Shown: positions 35,896 to 44,959, counted from the stretch's first letter. The stretch: 64,000 nucleotides of DNA from Cupriavidus basilensis (GCF_000876015.1 NZ_BBQM01000019.1:186001-250000), one strand, 5' to 3'. The notes: generated by a model from the letters alone, not told the origin. Made by a program: numbers and translations.

Positions 35896-35936
35896 TTGAT
35901 GCGGCGCAAGCGGCCGCGCGCGGCGTGGCCTAGCAT
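35896..35936 (+). promoter_or_regulatory. FNR-box promoter for the zinc alcohol dehydrogenase
   Basis: TTGAT-GCGG-CGCAA (35896-35909; two mismatches in the right half), 21-bp gap, -10 TAGCAT (35931-35936), 43 bp before the ATG. The -10 is identical to that of the kinase-fusion gene. Confidence 0.6.
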
Positions 35937-35978
35937 GGAAACAGGATAATCCGGCCGGCGGCCGGCAAGGAGGCGGAG

Positions 35979-36995
35979 ATGCAGCAGTGGATGCGAGCGA
36001 TGGTGTTCGACGGCGGCGGCCCGGTCCTGCGCGCGGCGCGCGTGCCGGTGCCGGTGCCCGGGCCAGGCGAGGTGCGGATCGCCGTGACTGCCTGCGGCGT
36101 CTGCCGCACCGACCTGCACATCCTCGACGGCGAGCTGGCGCAGCCCAAGCCCGCGCTGATTCCGGGCCACGAGATCGTCGGCCGGGTCGAGTCCTGCGGC
36201 GCGGGCGTCACCGGCTTCGCCGCGGGCGACCGCGTGGGCGTGCCCTGGCTGGGCCGGACCTGCGGGCACTGCCCGTTCTGCGCGGCGCACCGCGAGAACC
36301 TGTGCGACGCGCCGCAGTTCACCGGCTACACGCGCGACGGCGGCTACGCCGAGTACGTGGTGGCCGACAGCCGCTATTGCTTCCGCATCCCGGACCGCTA
36401 CGACGACGAGCACGCCGCGCCGCTGCTGTGCGCGGGCCTGATCGGCTATCGCACGCTGCGCATGGCCGGCGCGGCCCGGCGCATCGGCATCTACGGCTTC
36501 GGCGCGGCGGCCCACCTGGTGACGCAGATCGCGGTGGCGCAGCAGCGCGAGATCTACGCCTTCACGCGCCCCGGCGACGACGCCGCCAGCCGGCTGGCGC
36601 GCGCCACCGGCGCCTGCTGGACCGGCCCCAGCGACCAGCCGCCGCCGCGCCTGCTCGACGCCGCGCTGATCTTCGCGCCGGTCGGCGCGCTGGTGCCGCT
36701 GGCGCTGCAGGCAGTCGACAAGGGCGGCACGGTGGTCTGCGGCGGCATCCACATGAGCGACATCCCGGCCTTCGCGTACCGGCTGCTGTGGGAGGAGCGG
36801 TCCCTGGTCTCGGTGGCCAACCTCACGCGCGAGGACGGCGAGGCCCTGATGCGGATCGCGCAGGACACGCCGCTGCGCACTACCATCAAGGTCTATGCGC
36901 TGGAGCAGGCCAACGCCGCGCTGGCCGACCTGCGCGCGGGCACCCTCAGCGGCGCCGCGGTGCTGCGCATCGGCGCGGACGCGGCGGGCGCTTGA
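35979..36995 (+). CDS. zinc-dependent alcohol dehydrogenase (MDR family)
   Basis: 338 residues. Catalytic zinc ligands in TACGVCRTDLH (Cys ~39) and PGHEIVG (His ~62), structural zinc Cys cluster CGHCPFCAAHRENLC at ~92-106, Rossmann motif IGIYGFGAAAHL near 166. Typical of AdhP-like enzymes oxidising or reducing short alcohols/aldehydes with NAD(P). AAGGAGG precedes ATG 35979. Under an FNR-type promoter it may recycle NADH by reducing aldehydes when oxygen is limited. The next FNR box overlaps its stop codon. Confidence 0.9.
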   Translation: MQQWMRAMVFDGGGPVLRAARVPVPVPGPGEVRIAVTACGVCRTDLHILDGELAQPKPALIPGHEIVGRVESCGAGVTGFAAGDRVGVPWLGRTCGHCPFCAAHRENLCDAPQFTGYTRDGGYAEYVVADSRYCFRIPDRYDDEHAAPLLCAGLIGYRTLRMAGAARRIGIYGFGAAAHLVTQIAVAQQREIYAFTRPGDDAASRLARATGACWTGPSDQPPPRLLDAALIFAPVGALVPLALQAVDKGGTVVCGGIHMSDIPAFAYRLLWEERSLVSVANLTREDGEALMRIAQDTPLRTTIKVYALEQANAALADLRAGTLSGAAVLRIGADAAGA

Positions 36996-37032
36996 TGTGC
37001 GTCAACCCCCGGACGGCGCCGGCCCTTATTCT
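36992..37032 (+). promoter_or_regulatory. FNR-box promoter for the uspA-L,D-transpeptidase operon
   Basis: TTGAT-GTGC-GTCAA (36992-37005) contains the TGA stop of the preceding gene. A 21-bp gap leads to TATTCT (37027-37032). Confidence 0.72.
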
Positions 37033-37124
37033 CCAGGCAACGGCGCCCCCCGCGGGGAGGCTGCCCTTGTCACACGGCGAATACTGACGAACACAGCGGC
37101 TGCTCAGCCAGGAGAAACATCATC

Positions 37125-37580
37125 ATGTACGACAAGATCTTGCTCGCGGTGGACGGCAGCCGCTCCTCGGACCTGGCCGTGAGCCAGGCCATCCTCTTCG
37201 CCAAGGCGACCGGCGGCGAAATCAAGGCGCTGTTCGTGGCCGACGACGCCGACGTGTTCTACTTCGCCGGCACCACCTACCCGTCCTGGCTGATGGACAG
37301 CATCCGCACGATGGGCGAGGAAACGCTGGCCGCGGCCGCCCGGCGCATGACGGAAGCCGGCGTGCGCCACGCCACCAAGCTGATCGAGAACCCGGTCTCG
37401 CCCGGCCTGATCGCCGAGACCATCGTCGGCGAGGCCAATAGCTGGGGCGCCGACCTGATCGTGATGGGCACGCACGGCCGCCGCGGCGTCAAGCGCATGG
37501 TCATGGGCAGCGTGGCCGAAGGCGTGGTGCGCGAAAGCAGCAAGCCCGTGCTGCTGATCCGCAGCGAAATCAAGGAATGA
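37125..37580 (+). CDS. universal stress protein UspA family
   Basis: 151 residues, single Usp domain with MYDKILLAVDGSRSSDLAVSQAILFAKATGG and ATP motif GTHGRRGVKRMVMGSVAEGVVRESSKPVLLI. AGGAGA precedes ATG 37125. The stop overlaps the start of the L,D-transpeptidase (ATGA), so the two are translationally coupled. FNR-type promoter upstream. Compared with the 35244-35702 paralogue it has a different middle (DADVFYFAGTTYPSWLMDSIR). Confidence 0.93.
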   Translation: MYDKILLAVDGSRSSDLAVSQAILFAKATGGEIKALFVADDADVFYFAGTTYPSWLMDSIRTMGEETLAAAARRMTEAGVRHATKLIENPVSPGLIAETIVGEANSWGADLIVMGTHGRRGVKRMVMGSVAEGVVRESSKPVLLIRSEIKE

Positions 37581-39223
37581 GGGCAGCGCACCGCACTGCC
37601 CCGCCACGCGGCCACGCCGGCACCGCCGCGATCCTGAAGGCGCCGCTGGTCGCTGCCCTGCTGGCCGCCGCGCTGGCGGCCTGGCATGCCGGCGCGCTGG
37701 CCACCGAGGCCGGGCTGTGGTTCGCCCAGGGCCGCCCCGTGGCCGAGGCGCAGCAGGCCGTCGACAGCCTTGCCGATGCCGCCGCCGACGGGCTCGAGCC
37801 GGACGACTACGGCGCCGCCGCGCTGCGCCGCGCCCTCGCGCAGGCGCAGGACGGGCCGCCGCTGGCGCCGGACGCCGCGGCCGGCCTCGACCGGGCGCTG
37901 ACGGCGGCGATGGAGCGCTACCTGGCCGACCTGCACGGCGGCCGCATCGACCCGCGCCAGATCCACGAGAATTTCTCCGGCGCGGCCGACGCCCGCTTCG
38001 ACGCCGCCGCCTACCTGCGCGCCGCCGTCGCCGCGCACCGCCTGCCCGAGGCGGTGCGGCAGGCGGCGCCCTCGTTCCCGCTCTACGGCGCCCTGCGCGA
38101 CGCGCTGGCCCGCTACCGCGCGCTGGCCGCCGGCCCTGCCTGGCAGGCGCCGCTGCCGCCGCTGCCGGCGCGCAAGCTGGCGCCGGGCGCGCCCTACGCC
38201 GGCGCGCCGGCGCTGGCGCAGCGCCTGGCCGCGCTGGGCGACCTGCCCGCCGGCCAGCCCGCCGGCGCGGCGCCCGCGCGCTACGAAGGCGCGCTGGTGG
38301 ACGGCGTCAAGGCCTTCCAGTCGCGCCACGGACTGGACCCGGACGGCGTGATCGGCGCGGGGACGTTCGCGCAGCTGAACACGCCGCCGGCCGGCCGCGT
38401 GCGCCAGATCGAGCTCACGCTGGAGCGCCTGCGCTGGACGCCGCTGCTGGACGGCCCGCGCATGATCGTGGTCAACGTGCCGGAGTTCGTGCTGCGCGCC
38501 TACGAGGTGGAGGACGGCGGCGTGCGGGTCAGGGCCGAGATGAAGGTCATCGTCGGCAAGGCGCTCGACACGCGCACGCCGCTGTTCAAGGAGGACATGC
38601 GCTTCATCGAGTTCAGCCCCTACTGGAACATTCCGCCGTCCATCGCGCGCGCGGAGACCCTGCCCCGGCTGCGCCGCGACCCCGCCTATTTCACGCGGCA
38701 GGGGCTGGAGTTCGTCGGCGGCGACGGCAAGGTCTCGGCGGTGCTGTCGGCGGCGAACCTCGACGCCGCGCAGCGCGGGCAGATGCGCATACGGCAGCGC
38801 CCCGGGCCGCTCAACGCGCTCGGCGACATCAAGTTCATCTTCCCCAACAACGACAACATCTACCTGCACCACACGCCGGCGCCGCAACTGTTCACGCGCG
38901 ACCGCCGCGACTTCAGCCACGGCTGCATCCGCGTGGAAGACCCGGTGGCGCTGGCCGGCTTCGTCCTGCGCGACATGCCCGGCTGGAACGAGGCGCGCAT
39001 CCGCCAGGCGATGGACAAGGGCCAGTCGAGCACGCTGCGGCTGCAGGAACCGCTGCCCGTGGTGCTCGCCTACGGCACCGCCATCGTCAAGGCCGACGGG
39101 CGTGTATATTTCTTCAACGACATCTACGGGCTCGACGGCCTGCTGGACCGGGCCCTGCGGCAACATTCGGCCAGCCGGCGCGCGGGCAGCGCTGCCGGCG
39201 CGCCCGCCCAGGCCGCGCCCTGA
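37577..39223 (+). CDS. murein L,D-transpeptidase, YcbB-like
   Basis: 548 residues. Hydrophobic N-terminus (PLVAALLAAALAAWHAGALA) acts as signal or anchor. YcbB-type N-terminal scaffold (~40-210), a peptidoglycan-binding domain (DGVKAFQSRHGLDPDGVIGAGTFAQLN, ~250-278), then the YkuD catalytic domain (~305-480) with HHTPAPQLF and the nucleophile Cys (~453) in FSHGCIRVEDP. It crosslinks peptidoglycan stems 3-3, a beta-lactam-tolerant route, in the periplasm. Coupled to uspA by ATGA and followed by DUF882, the same pair as ycbB-ycbK in E. coli. Predicted FNR control ties wall remodelling to low oxygen. Confidence 0.9.
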   Translation: MRAAHRTAPPRGHAGTAAILKAPLVAALLAAALAAWHAGALATEAGLWFAQGRPVAEAQQAVDSLADAAADGLEPDDYGAAALRRALAQAQDGPPLAPDAAAGLDRALTAAMERYLADLHGGRIDPRQIHENFSGAADARFDAAAYLRAAVAAHRLPEAVRQAAPSFPLYGALRDALARYRALAAGPAWQAPLPPLPARKLAPGAPYAGAPALAQRLAALGDLPAGQPAGAAPARYEGALVDGVKAFQSRHGLDPDGVIGAGTFAQLNTPPAGRVRQIELTLERLRWTPLLDGPRMIVVNVPEFVLRAYEVEDGGVRVRAEMKVIVGKALDTRTPLFKEDMRFIEFSPYWNIPPSIARAETLPRLRRDPAYFTRQGLEFVGGDGKVSAVLSAANLDAAQRGQMRIRQRPGPLNALGDIKFIFPNNDNIYLHHTPAPQLFTRDRRDFSHGCIRVEDPVALAGFVLRDMPGWNEARIRQAMDKGQSSTLRLQEPLPVVLAYGTAIVKADGRVYFFNDIYGLDGLLDRALRQHSASRRAGSAAGAPAQAAP

Positions 39224-39242
39224 CGCCAGGAGGAAACACCCG

Positions 39243-39818
39243 ATGCCCAAGCCGATGCCCAAGCCCTTCCCCCGCCGCGCCTTCCTGTCGCGCTCGGCGC
39301 AACTGGCGCTGGCCGGCGCCGCGCTGCCGCTGGCGGCGCGCCCCGCCTTCGCCTCGCTGGCGGCCTTGCCGGACGCGCGCAGCCTGTCGTTCGACCACAC
39401 CCACACCGGCGAGCGCATCGCGCTGGTGTTCGCCGTGGGCGACCAGTTCGTGCCCGAGTCGCTGGCCGCGCTCAACCACTTCCTGCGCGACCACTACAGC
39501 GGACAGGCCGGCGTCATCGACCCGCAGCTGTTCACGCTGCTCTACCGCCTGCGCCGCACGCTCGACAGCGACAGCCCGTTCCAGGTGATCTCCGGCTACC
39601 GCAGCCCGGCCACCAACGCGCGGCTGCGCAAGACGCGCGGCGGCGGCGTGGCCAGCCACAGCCTGCACATGGACGGCAAGGCCATCGACATCCGCCTGGC
39701 CGGCGTGCCGCTGGCCGACCTGCGCGACGCGGCGCTGTCCCTGCGCGGCGGCGGCGTGGGCTTCTATCCGCACGAGCAGTTCGTGCACGCCGACACCGGG
39801 CGCGTGCGCGACTGGTAG
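39243..39818 (+). CDS. DUF882/YcbK-like peptidase M15 family, Tat-exported
   Basis: 191 residues. Twin-arginine signal (PRRAFLSRSAQLALAGAALPLAARPAFA), then the M15A-like DUF882 domain: LFTLLYRLRRTLDSDSPFQVISGYRSPATNARLR, SHSLHMDGKAIDIRLAG, GVGFYPHEQFVHADTGRVRDW. Zinc ligands His/Asp in SLHMDGKAIDI and His in FVHADTG are present. Likely a periplasmic murein-processing protein working with the L,D-transpeptidase 20 bp upstream. AGGAGG precedes ATG 39243. Confidence 0.9.
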   Translation: MPKPMPKPFPRRAFLSRSAQLALAGAALPLAARPAFASLAALPDARSLSFDHTHTGERIALVFAVGDQFVPESLAALNHFLRDHYSGQAGVIDPQLFTLLYRLRRTLDSDSPFQVISGYRSPATNARLRKTRGGGVASHSLHMDGKAIDIRLAGVPLADLRDAALSLRGGGVGFYPHEQFVHADTGRVRDW

Positions 39819-39863
39819 CGGCCCGGAGGATAGGCATTCCGGGCGGGATAACGGCGGGCGGCC

Positions 39864-40889
39864 TCAGCCGCGCCGCCGCAGCGTCTCGGACGGCTTCTCG
39901 CCGAACGCCTTGCGGTAGTCCACGGCGAACTGTCCCAGGTGCGCAAAGCCCCAGCGCAGCGCGGCCCCGGTCACGGTCTCGCCGCCATCCGCGTCGAGCA
40001 GGACGCGCCTGACGCGCTGCAATCGCACCGCCTTCAGGAACTGCATCACGCCGATGCCGCGCCAGTCGTGGAAGACCCGCTGCAAGGTGCGCACGCTGCA
40101 CTGCGCCGCGCCGGCCACCGCCAGCAAGGTCAGCGGCTGGTCCGCGTGCGCCTCGATGAACGCGACCGCGCGGCGCAGGCAGGCCGGGCTGACGCCGCCC
40201 GCGGGCGATGCTTCCGTGCCGCGCAGCGCGTCCTGCTCGAACAGCAGGTCCAGGATCAGCAGCTCCTCCGCCCGCGGCAGCAGCATGGCCCGCAGCGGCG
40301 GCGGCGCGTCCGGGTGCAGCGCCTGCTTGAGCCCCTGCAGCAGCGCCAGCCAGCGCGCCACCTGCGCGCGCCGCACCAGCGCCTGCGGGCGCAGGGCGAA
40401 CCGCGCGCCGCCGCGGCCGGACAGCGCCCGGCCGACCGCGGCCACGCGCCCGATGTCGATGCGCGCGACCAGCTGCACGTTGTCCGCGCTGTACCGGTAG
40501 CGCGAAGCGACCCCGGGCGGCACCACCACCACGCCCGCCGCGCCACTGTGGCGAAACCCGCCGGCCTCGATGTCCGCGTGCCCCGCGACGGTGGCCAGGA
40601 CCAGCGCGAAATCGGGGAACACCTCCGGCTCGATCGCGATCTCCCGGCCATAGGCAAAGCGCGACAGGCCGACCTGCGCGCCCGGCAGGTTGTGCATGCT
40701 GGCGGGATGCCGGCTGGCGCCGCCGGCGCGGTAGCGGTACGGGCAGTAGACCCGCCCGATCTCGTCGCGCGCCAGGCCGAGATCGCCGGACTCGAACAGC
40801 CTGGCCGACTCGGGCATCTCGGCGGCATGCCAGTCCGGCGCGGAGGCCGCCGCGTCGAAGGCGGTGCCGGGTACGGTAGCGGGTTCCAT
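39864..40889 (-). CDS. AraC family transcriptional regulator
   Basis: 341 residues. N-terminal AraC_binding_2-type sensing domain (~20-215, HNLPGAQVGLSRFAYG, GVVVVPPGVASRYRYSADN), C-terminal double HTH (~240-335, RRAVAFIEAHADQPLTLLAVAGAAQCSVRTLQRVFHDWRGIGVMQFLKAVRLQRVRRVLL, WGFAHLGQFAVDYRKAFGEKPSETLRRR). AGGAGG lies 10 nt before ATG 40889. Divergent from the alcohol/aldehyde dehydrogenase pair and very likely their activator, with an aromatic or similar alcohol/acid as ligand. Confidence 0.9.
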   Translation of the reverse strand: MEPATVPGTAFDAAASAPDWHAAEMPESARLFESGDLGLARDEIGRVYCPYRYRAGGASRHPASMHNLPGAQVGLSRFAYGREIAIEPEVFPDFALVLATVAGHADIEAGGFRHSGAAGVVVVPPGVASRYRYSADNVQLVARIDIGRVAAVGRALSGRGGARFALRPQALVRRAQVARWLALLQGLKQALHPDAPPPLRAMLLPRAEELLILDLLFEQDALRGTEASPAGGVSPACLRRAVAFIEAHADQPLTLLAVAGAAQCSVRTLQRVFHDWRGIGVMQFLKAVRLQRVRRVLLDADGGETVTGAALRWGFAHLGQFAVDYRKAFGEKPSETLRRRG

Positions 40890-41122
40890 CCGATGTCTTC
40901 CTCCTCGATCGCGCGCCATGCCCGCGGGATAACCCTCGGGCAAGGGTGCCGCGCCACAGTAACGGCGCTGCGCCGATAGCCGTGGCGCCGGATCGATAGC
41001 GCCGCGGCCCGCCCCGCGCCGATGATCTGCCCACGCGGTGCGCCGCGGCCGCGCCGGCCAGCCGGCCAGCCAGAGCCGGGGCCAATGGCCGCAGTATCGC
41101 ACCGCCGCCACCAGGAGACATC

Positions 41123-42247
41123 ATGAGCACCCCCGCTTTCTACGAAGCCACCGCCGCCGTCACCCGCGCCCGAGGCGCCCCCTTCGTGCTGGAACCGGTC
41201 CGCCTGCGCGCGCCGCGCGGCAACGAAGTGCTGGTGCGCATCGTCGCCACCGGCATGTGCCACACCGACATGATCGTGCGCGACCAGTTCTACCCGGTGC
41301 CGCTGCCGGCCGTGCTCGGCCACGAAGGCGCGGGCGTGGTCGCCGCCGTGGGGCCGCGGGTCGAGCGCCTCGCCATCGGCGACCACGTGGTGCTGACCTA
41401 TGGCGCCTGCGGGCACTGCCCGTCCTGCGGCGGCGGCCACGCGGCCTATTGCGATGCGTTCTACGCGCGCAACTTCGGCGGCGCCGGCCCGCACGGCGAC
41501 TGCGCCATCGAAGACGCGCACGGCCAGCCCGTCCACGACCACTTCTTCGCCCAGTCGTCGTTCGCCACCTACGCCCTGAGCCGCGAAGGCAGCGCCATCA
41601 AGGTGCCGCGGGAAGCGCCGCTGGAACTGCTGGGGCCGCTCGGCTGCGGCATCCAGACCGGCGCCGGCGCCGTCATCAACGCGCTCGCGGTGCGCCCCGG
41701 CAGCAGCTTCGCCGCGCTCGGCGCCGGCGCGGTCGGGCTCTCGGCCGTGCTCGCGGCGCGCGCCGCGGGCGCCGCCACCATCGTCGCCGTCGACGTGGTG
41801 CCCGCCCGGCTGGCGCTGGCCCGCGCGCTGGGCGCCACCCACACCGTCGACAGCCGCGCGGGCGACCTCGCCGAGGCCGTGCGGCAGGCCACCGGCGGCG
41901 GCGCCGACTACGCGCTGGAATCCACCGGCCGCCCGGAAGTGCTGCGCCAGGGCGTGGCCGCGCTGGGCCGCCTCGGCACGCTCGGCGTGGTGGGCGCCTC
42001 GCCGCTGGGCACCGCGGCGGACTTCGACGTCAACGACCTGCTGATCGCCGGCAAGCGCATCCAGGGCATCTGCGAAGGCGACAGCGTGCCGCAGCGGTTC
42101 ATTCCCGACCTCGTGAGGCTCTACCTGCAGGGCCGCTTCCCGTTCGACAAGCTGGTGAAGTTCTACCCGTTCGAGCAGATCAACCAGGCCGCCGCGGACA
42201 GCGAGAAGGGCCTGACGCTGAAGCCGGTCCTGCGCATCGGCCGCTGA
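41123..42247 (+). CDS. aryl-alcohol-type zinc dehydrogenase
   Basis: 374 residues, MDR class III/XylB-like. Catalytic zinc: Cys in ATGMCHTDMI (~45) and His in LGHEGAGVV (~69); structural zinc CGHCPSCGGGHAAYC (~97-111); later Cys in GPLGCGIQTGAG (~176); coenzyme fold ALGAGAVGLSAV (~200) with an Asp for NAD. Expected to oxidise a benzyl or long-chain alcohol to the aldehyde. AGGAG precedes ATG 41123. The aldehyde dehydrogenase follows 53 bp later; together they turn alcohol to acid. Confidence 0.9.
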   Translation: MSTPAFYEATAAVTRARGAPFVLEPVRLRAPRGNEVLVRIVATGMCHTDMIVRDQFYPVPLPAVLGHEGAGVVAAVGPRVERLAIGDHVVLTYGACGHCPSCGGGHAAYCDAFYARNFGGAGPHGDCAIEDAHGQPVHDHFFAQSSFATYALSREGSAIKVPREAPLELLGPLGCGIQTGAGAVINALAVRPGSSFAALGAGAVGLSAVLAARAAGAATIVAVDVVPARLALARALGATHTVDSRAGDLAEAVRQATGGGADYALESTGRPEVLRQGVAALGRLGTLGVVGASPLGTAADFDVNDLLIAGKRIQGICEGDSVPQRFIPDLVRLYLQGRFPFDKLVKFYPFEQINQAAADSEKGLTLKPVLRIGR

Positions 42248-42300
42248 CCCCTCCCCGTCCCGACCGGACTCAGACCGAAATCAGATTGCACTCCGACACC

Positions 42301-43779
42301 ATGAACACCTATCACGCCCACATCGGCGGCCGCCCGTTCGCGGCCGAGGCCGGCGCCATCATGACCACCTTCGCCGCCACCAATGCCGCCACCGGCGCGC
42401 ACCTGGCCGACATCGCGCGCTGCGGCGCCGCCGAGATCGACGCCGCCGTCGCGGCCGCGCGGCGCGCGCTGCCGGCCTGGAAGGCCACCACCTACGAAAC
42501 GCGCTCGGCGCTGCTCAACCGCCTGGCCGACGCGCTCGAGGCGCAGGCACCGCGCCTGGCGCGCATCGACGCGCAGGACATCGGCCGCCGCCTCGCCGAG
42601 ACGCTGATCGACTACCAGATCGCCGTGGCCCAGTACCGCTATTTCGCCGGCGCCATCCTCACCCACGAAGGCCACGGCCGGCCGATCCCCGACGGCTACC
42701 TGATCGCCAAGCGCGAGCCCATCGGCGTGGTCGGCCAGATCATTCCGTGGAACGTGCCCGCCATCATGGTGGCGCTCAAGGTGGCGCCGGCGCTCGCCGC
42801 CGGCAACACCATCGTGCTCAAGCCGGACGAGAACGCCTCGCTCTCCACGCTGGAATTCGCCGCGATCGCCGCGCGCATCTTCCCGCCCGGCGTGGTCAAC
42901 GTGGTTCCCGGCTTCGGCGAGGAAGCCGGCGCCGCGCTGACGCGCCACCCCGGCGTCGCCAAGCTGGCCTTCACCGGCAGCGCCGAGGTCGGGCGCATCA
43001 TCGGCCATGCCGGCGCCGAGCGGCTGGTGCCGGTCTCGCTGGAACTCGGCGGCAAGAGCCCGAACATCGTGTTCCCCGACATCGAGGACATCGGCGCGGT
43101 GGTCGACAACGCGCTGTTCGCCGCCATGTACTGCAACGGGCAGTCCTGCCTGGCCGGCACGCGGCTGTTCGTTCACGACGACATCTACCGGCCCTTCACC
43201 GAAGCGCTGGCCGGCGCGGCCGCGCGCATCCGGGTCGGCGACCCGCTGGCGGCGGACACGCGGCTAAGCTGCCTGGTCTCGGAACGGCAGGGAGCGCGGG
43301 TGCTGGACTACATCGGCCTGGGCAAGGCCGAAGGCGCGCGGCTGCTGGCCGGCGGCGAACGCGTGCGGGTGCCCGGGTGCGAGGCCGGCTGCTTCGTCCG
43401 GCCGACCATATTCGAGGCGCGCAACGACATGCGCATCGCCCAGGAAGAGATTTTCGGGCCGGTCCTCAGCGTGATCCGCTGGCGCGACCACGACGCGATG
43501 CTGCGCGAAGCCAACGACGTGCGCTACGGACTGGCTGCCGGCATCTACACCGCCGGCCTCGAGAACGCCATGCGCACCGCCGACGCGCTCGAAGCCGGCT
43601 CGGTGTGGATCAACCACTATTTCAACCTCAACAGCGGCTCGCCCTTCGGCGGCGTGAAGGAAAGCGGGATCGGCCGCGAGCATTGCCACGAGACGCTGAA
43701 CCTGTACTCGCACGTCAAGTCGATCACCGTGCAGAACAGGGTGTCGGCGCCGCAGTTCGTGCCGCCGGGGCAGGTGTGA
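42301..43779 (+). CDS. NAD(P)-dependent aldehyde dehydrogenase
   Basis: 492 residues, full-length ALDH superfamily. IIPWNVPAIM near 152, NAD site AFTGSAEVGRII near 225, general base Glu248 in SLELGGKSP, nucleophile Cys283 in NGQSCLAGTR, EEIFGPV near 385, and SPFGGVKESGIGRE near the end. It should oxidise the aldehyde made by the preceding dehydrogenase. No strong ribosome site is seen before ATG 42301. Terminator hairpin follows. Confidence 0.92.
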   Translation: MNTYHAHIGGRPFAAEAGAIMTTFAATNAATGAHLADIARCGAAEIDAAVAAARRALPAWKATTYETRSALLNRLADALEAQAPRLARIDAQDIGRRLAETLIDYQIAVAQYRYFAGAILTHEGHGRPIPDGYLIAKREPIGVVGQIIPWNVPAIMVALKVAPALAAGNTIVLKPDENASLSTLEFAAIAARIFPPGVVNVVPGFGEEAGAALTRHPGVAKLAFTGSAEVGRIIGHAGAERLVPVSLELGGKSPNIVFPDIEDIGAVVDNALFAAMYCNGQSCLAGTRLFVHDDIYRPFTEALAGAAARIRVGDPLAADTRLSCLVSERQGARVLDYIGLGKAEGARLLAGGERVRVPGCEAGCFVRPTIFEARNDMRIAQEEIFGPVLSVIRWRDHDAMLREANDVRYGLAAGIYTAGLENAMRTADALEAGSVWINHYFNLNSGSPFGGVKESGIGREHCHETLNLYSHVKSITVQNRVSAPQFVPPGQV

Positions 43780-43825
43780 GTCGGGCGCGATGCGTCAGGC
43801 GTGAGCCGCGCATGAACAGCGCATG

Positions 43826-43857
43826 AGCCGCGCGGGCCCGCAAAGGCCCGCGCGGCT
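43826..43857. terminator. terminator-like hairpin between ALDH and ProQ genes
   Basis: Perfect 13-bp stem AGCCGCGCGGGCC/GGCCCGCGCGGCT with loop CGCAAA between converging genes; no long T-tract. Confidence 0.6.
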
Positions 43858-43874
43858 GCGCGCCCGCGCCGCGC

Positions 43875-44459
43875 TCAGGCGCCGTCGGCGGGCGGCGGCG
43901 TGTCCGCCGCCGCGTTGTCGTTCTGCGCGGGCGCCGGCGCGACCGCGGCGGCGGCGACTTCCTTGCCGCCATCCTTGCCGCTGTCCTTGCCACCGCCCTT
44001 GCGGCCGCCGCGCCCGGGCGCGCGCCGCGCCCCCTGGCGCCGCGCCCGCGCGGCCTGGTCCGCGCTCACGCTGCCGACCGGGTTGCCCTGCAGGTCGACA
44101 CGCGCCGCGCCCTCCACCAGGCACGCCCAATAGCGGCTGCCCTGGCACCACGCGGCAATCGCCTGCTGCAACTGCTCGCGGGTCAGGCCCAGCGTGTCGA
44201 GCTGCAGCGCGGCATCGTCGAGAATGCCCTGCTTGAGCGGCAGCTTGGGCGCGGGATTCTTGGGAAACGCCCGCGGGAAGTGCCTTTGCAGGCGCCAGAT
44301 CGATTCGACCACCGGGTCGACCGGCTCCTTCTTCTCCGGCCGCCGGGGCGAGGCCTTCCGCTTGTCCGCCTTGTCCGCCCTGGCCTCTTTGCCCTGCCGG
44401 GCCTCTTTAGCCTGCGCCGCCAGTTGCTGCTTCAACGCGGCAAGTTGTTCAAAACCCAT
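43875..44459 (-). CDS. ProQ/FinO-family RNA chaperone
   Basis: 194 residues. Basic N-terminus (~10-48), FinO/ProQ core ~50-130 (VESIWRLQRHFPRAFPKNPAPKLPLKQGILDDAALQLDTLGLTREQLQQAIAAWCQGSRYWACLVEGAARVDLQGNPVGSVS), then a low-complexity Gly/Lys/Arg and Ala/Pro/Asp tail. ProQ-type proteins bind structured sRNAs and 3' UTRs. The core is complete (FPKAFP-like loop, YWACL motif). ATG 44459; alone on this strand between terminators. Chromosomal ProQ is more likely than a plasmid FinO because no transfer genes are near. Confidence 0.88.
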   Translation of the reverse strand: MGFEQLAALKQQLAAQAKEARQGKEARADKADKRKASPRRPEKKEPVDPVVESIWRLQRHFPRAFPKNPAPKLPLKQGILDDAALQLDTLGLTREQLQQAIAAWCQGSRYWACLVEGAARVDLQGNPVGSVSADQAARARRQGARRAPGRGGRKGGGKDSGKDGGKEVAAAAVAPAPAQNDNAAADTPPPADGA

Positions 44460-44755
44460 AGTGCATCCGCTTCAAGAAAGTTATTCGTGCCGGGTGGCAA
44501 CCATCCCGCCAGCCATCTCCCCGGCGCTGGCCCGGAAGATGGCGGAAAGACCCGCCATCCAGGCCATCGGGGCCGGACCGGGGCAGCGGCAACCCCACAG
44601 TCTAGCAATCCTGGCGGCTGCCGGCTTGAATCATGTTGCTTCGGGGATGGGTGAAGGGTAGTCGGGCGGCGCGGAACATGCCAATTGCCGATGCCCTCCG
44701 GCGCCGGTTCGGGCCGGCATTTGCGCGAGGATTCGAGCGAAGGAGAAGGTTTGCT

Positions 44756-44886
44756 CCCCTCTCCCGCAGCGTGTGAGAGGGGCCGGGGGAAAGGGCCAGC
44801 GCCCGCGCGCGGCACAGGCGGTCACTGTCGCTTCGTGGCGGCGCCGCCCCTCTCCCCCTGCCTCGCTCCCGCACGCGGGAGCGAGG
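44756..44886. repeat. second pair of GC-rich palindromes
   Basis: Hairpin 44756-44782 (CCCCTCTC/GAGAGGGG) and hairpin 44861-44886 (CCTCGCTCCCG/CGGGAGCGAGG), similar to the pair at 2919-3041. The remainder of the 44460-44959 gap shows no gene. Confidence 0.6.
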
Positions 44887-44959
44887 CGACAACACGCATC
44901 AGGCTGATTTCCGCCGGCAGGCCACGTCACCCGCCACGGCCATCAACCGGCCGTCAGGC

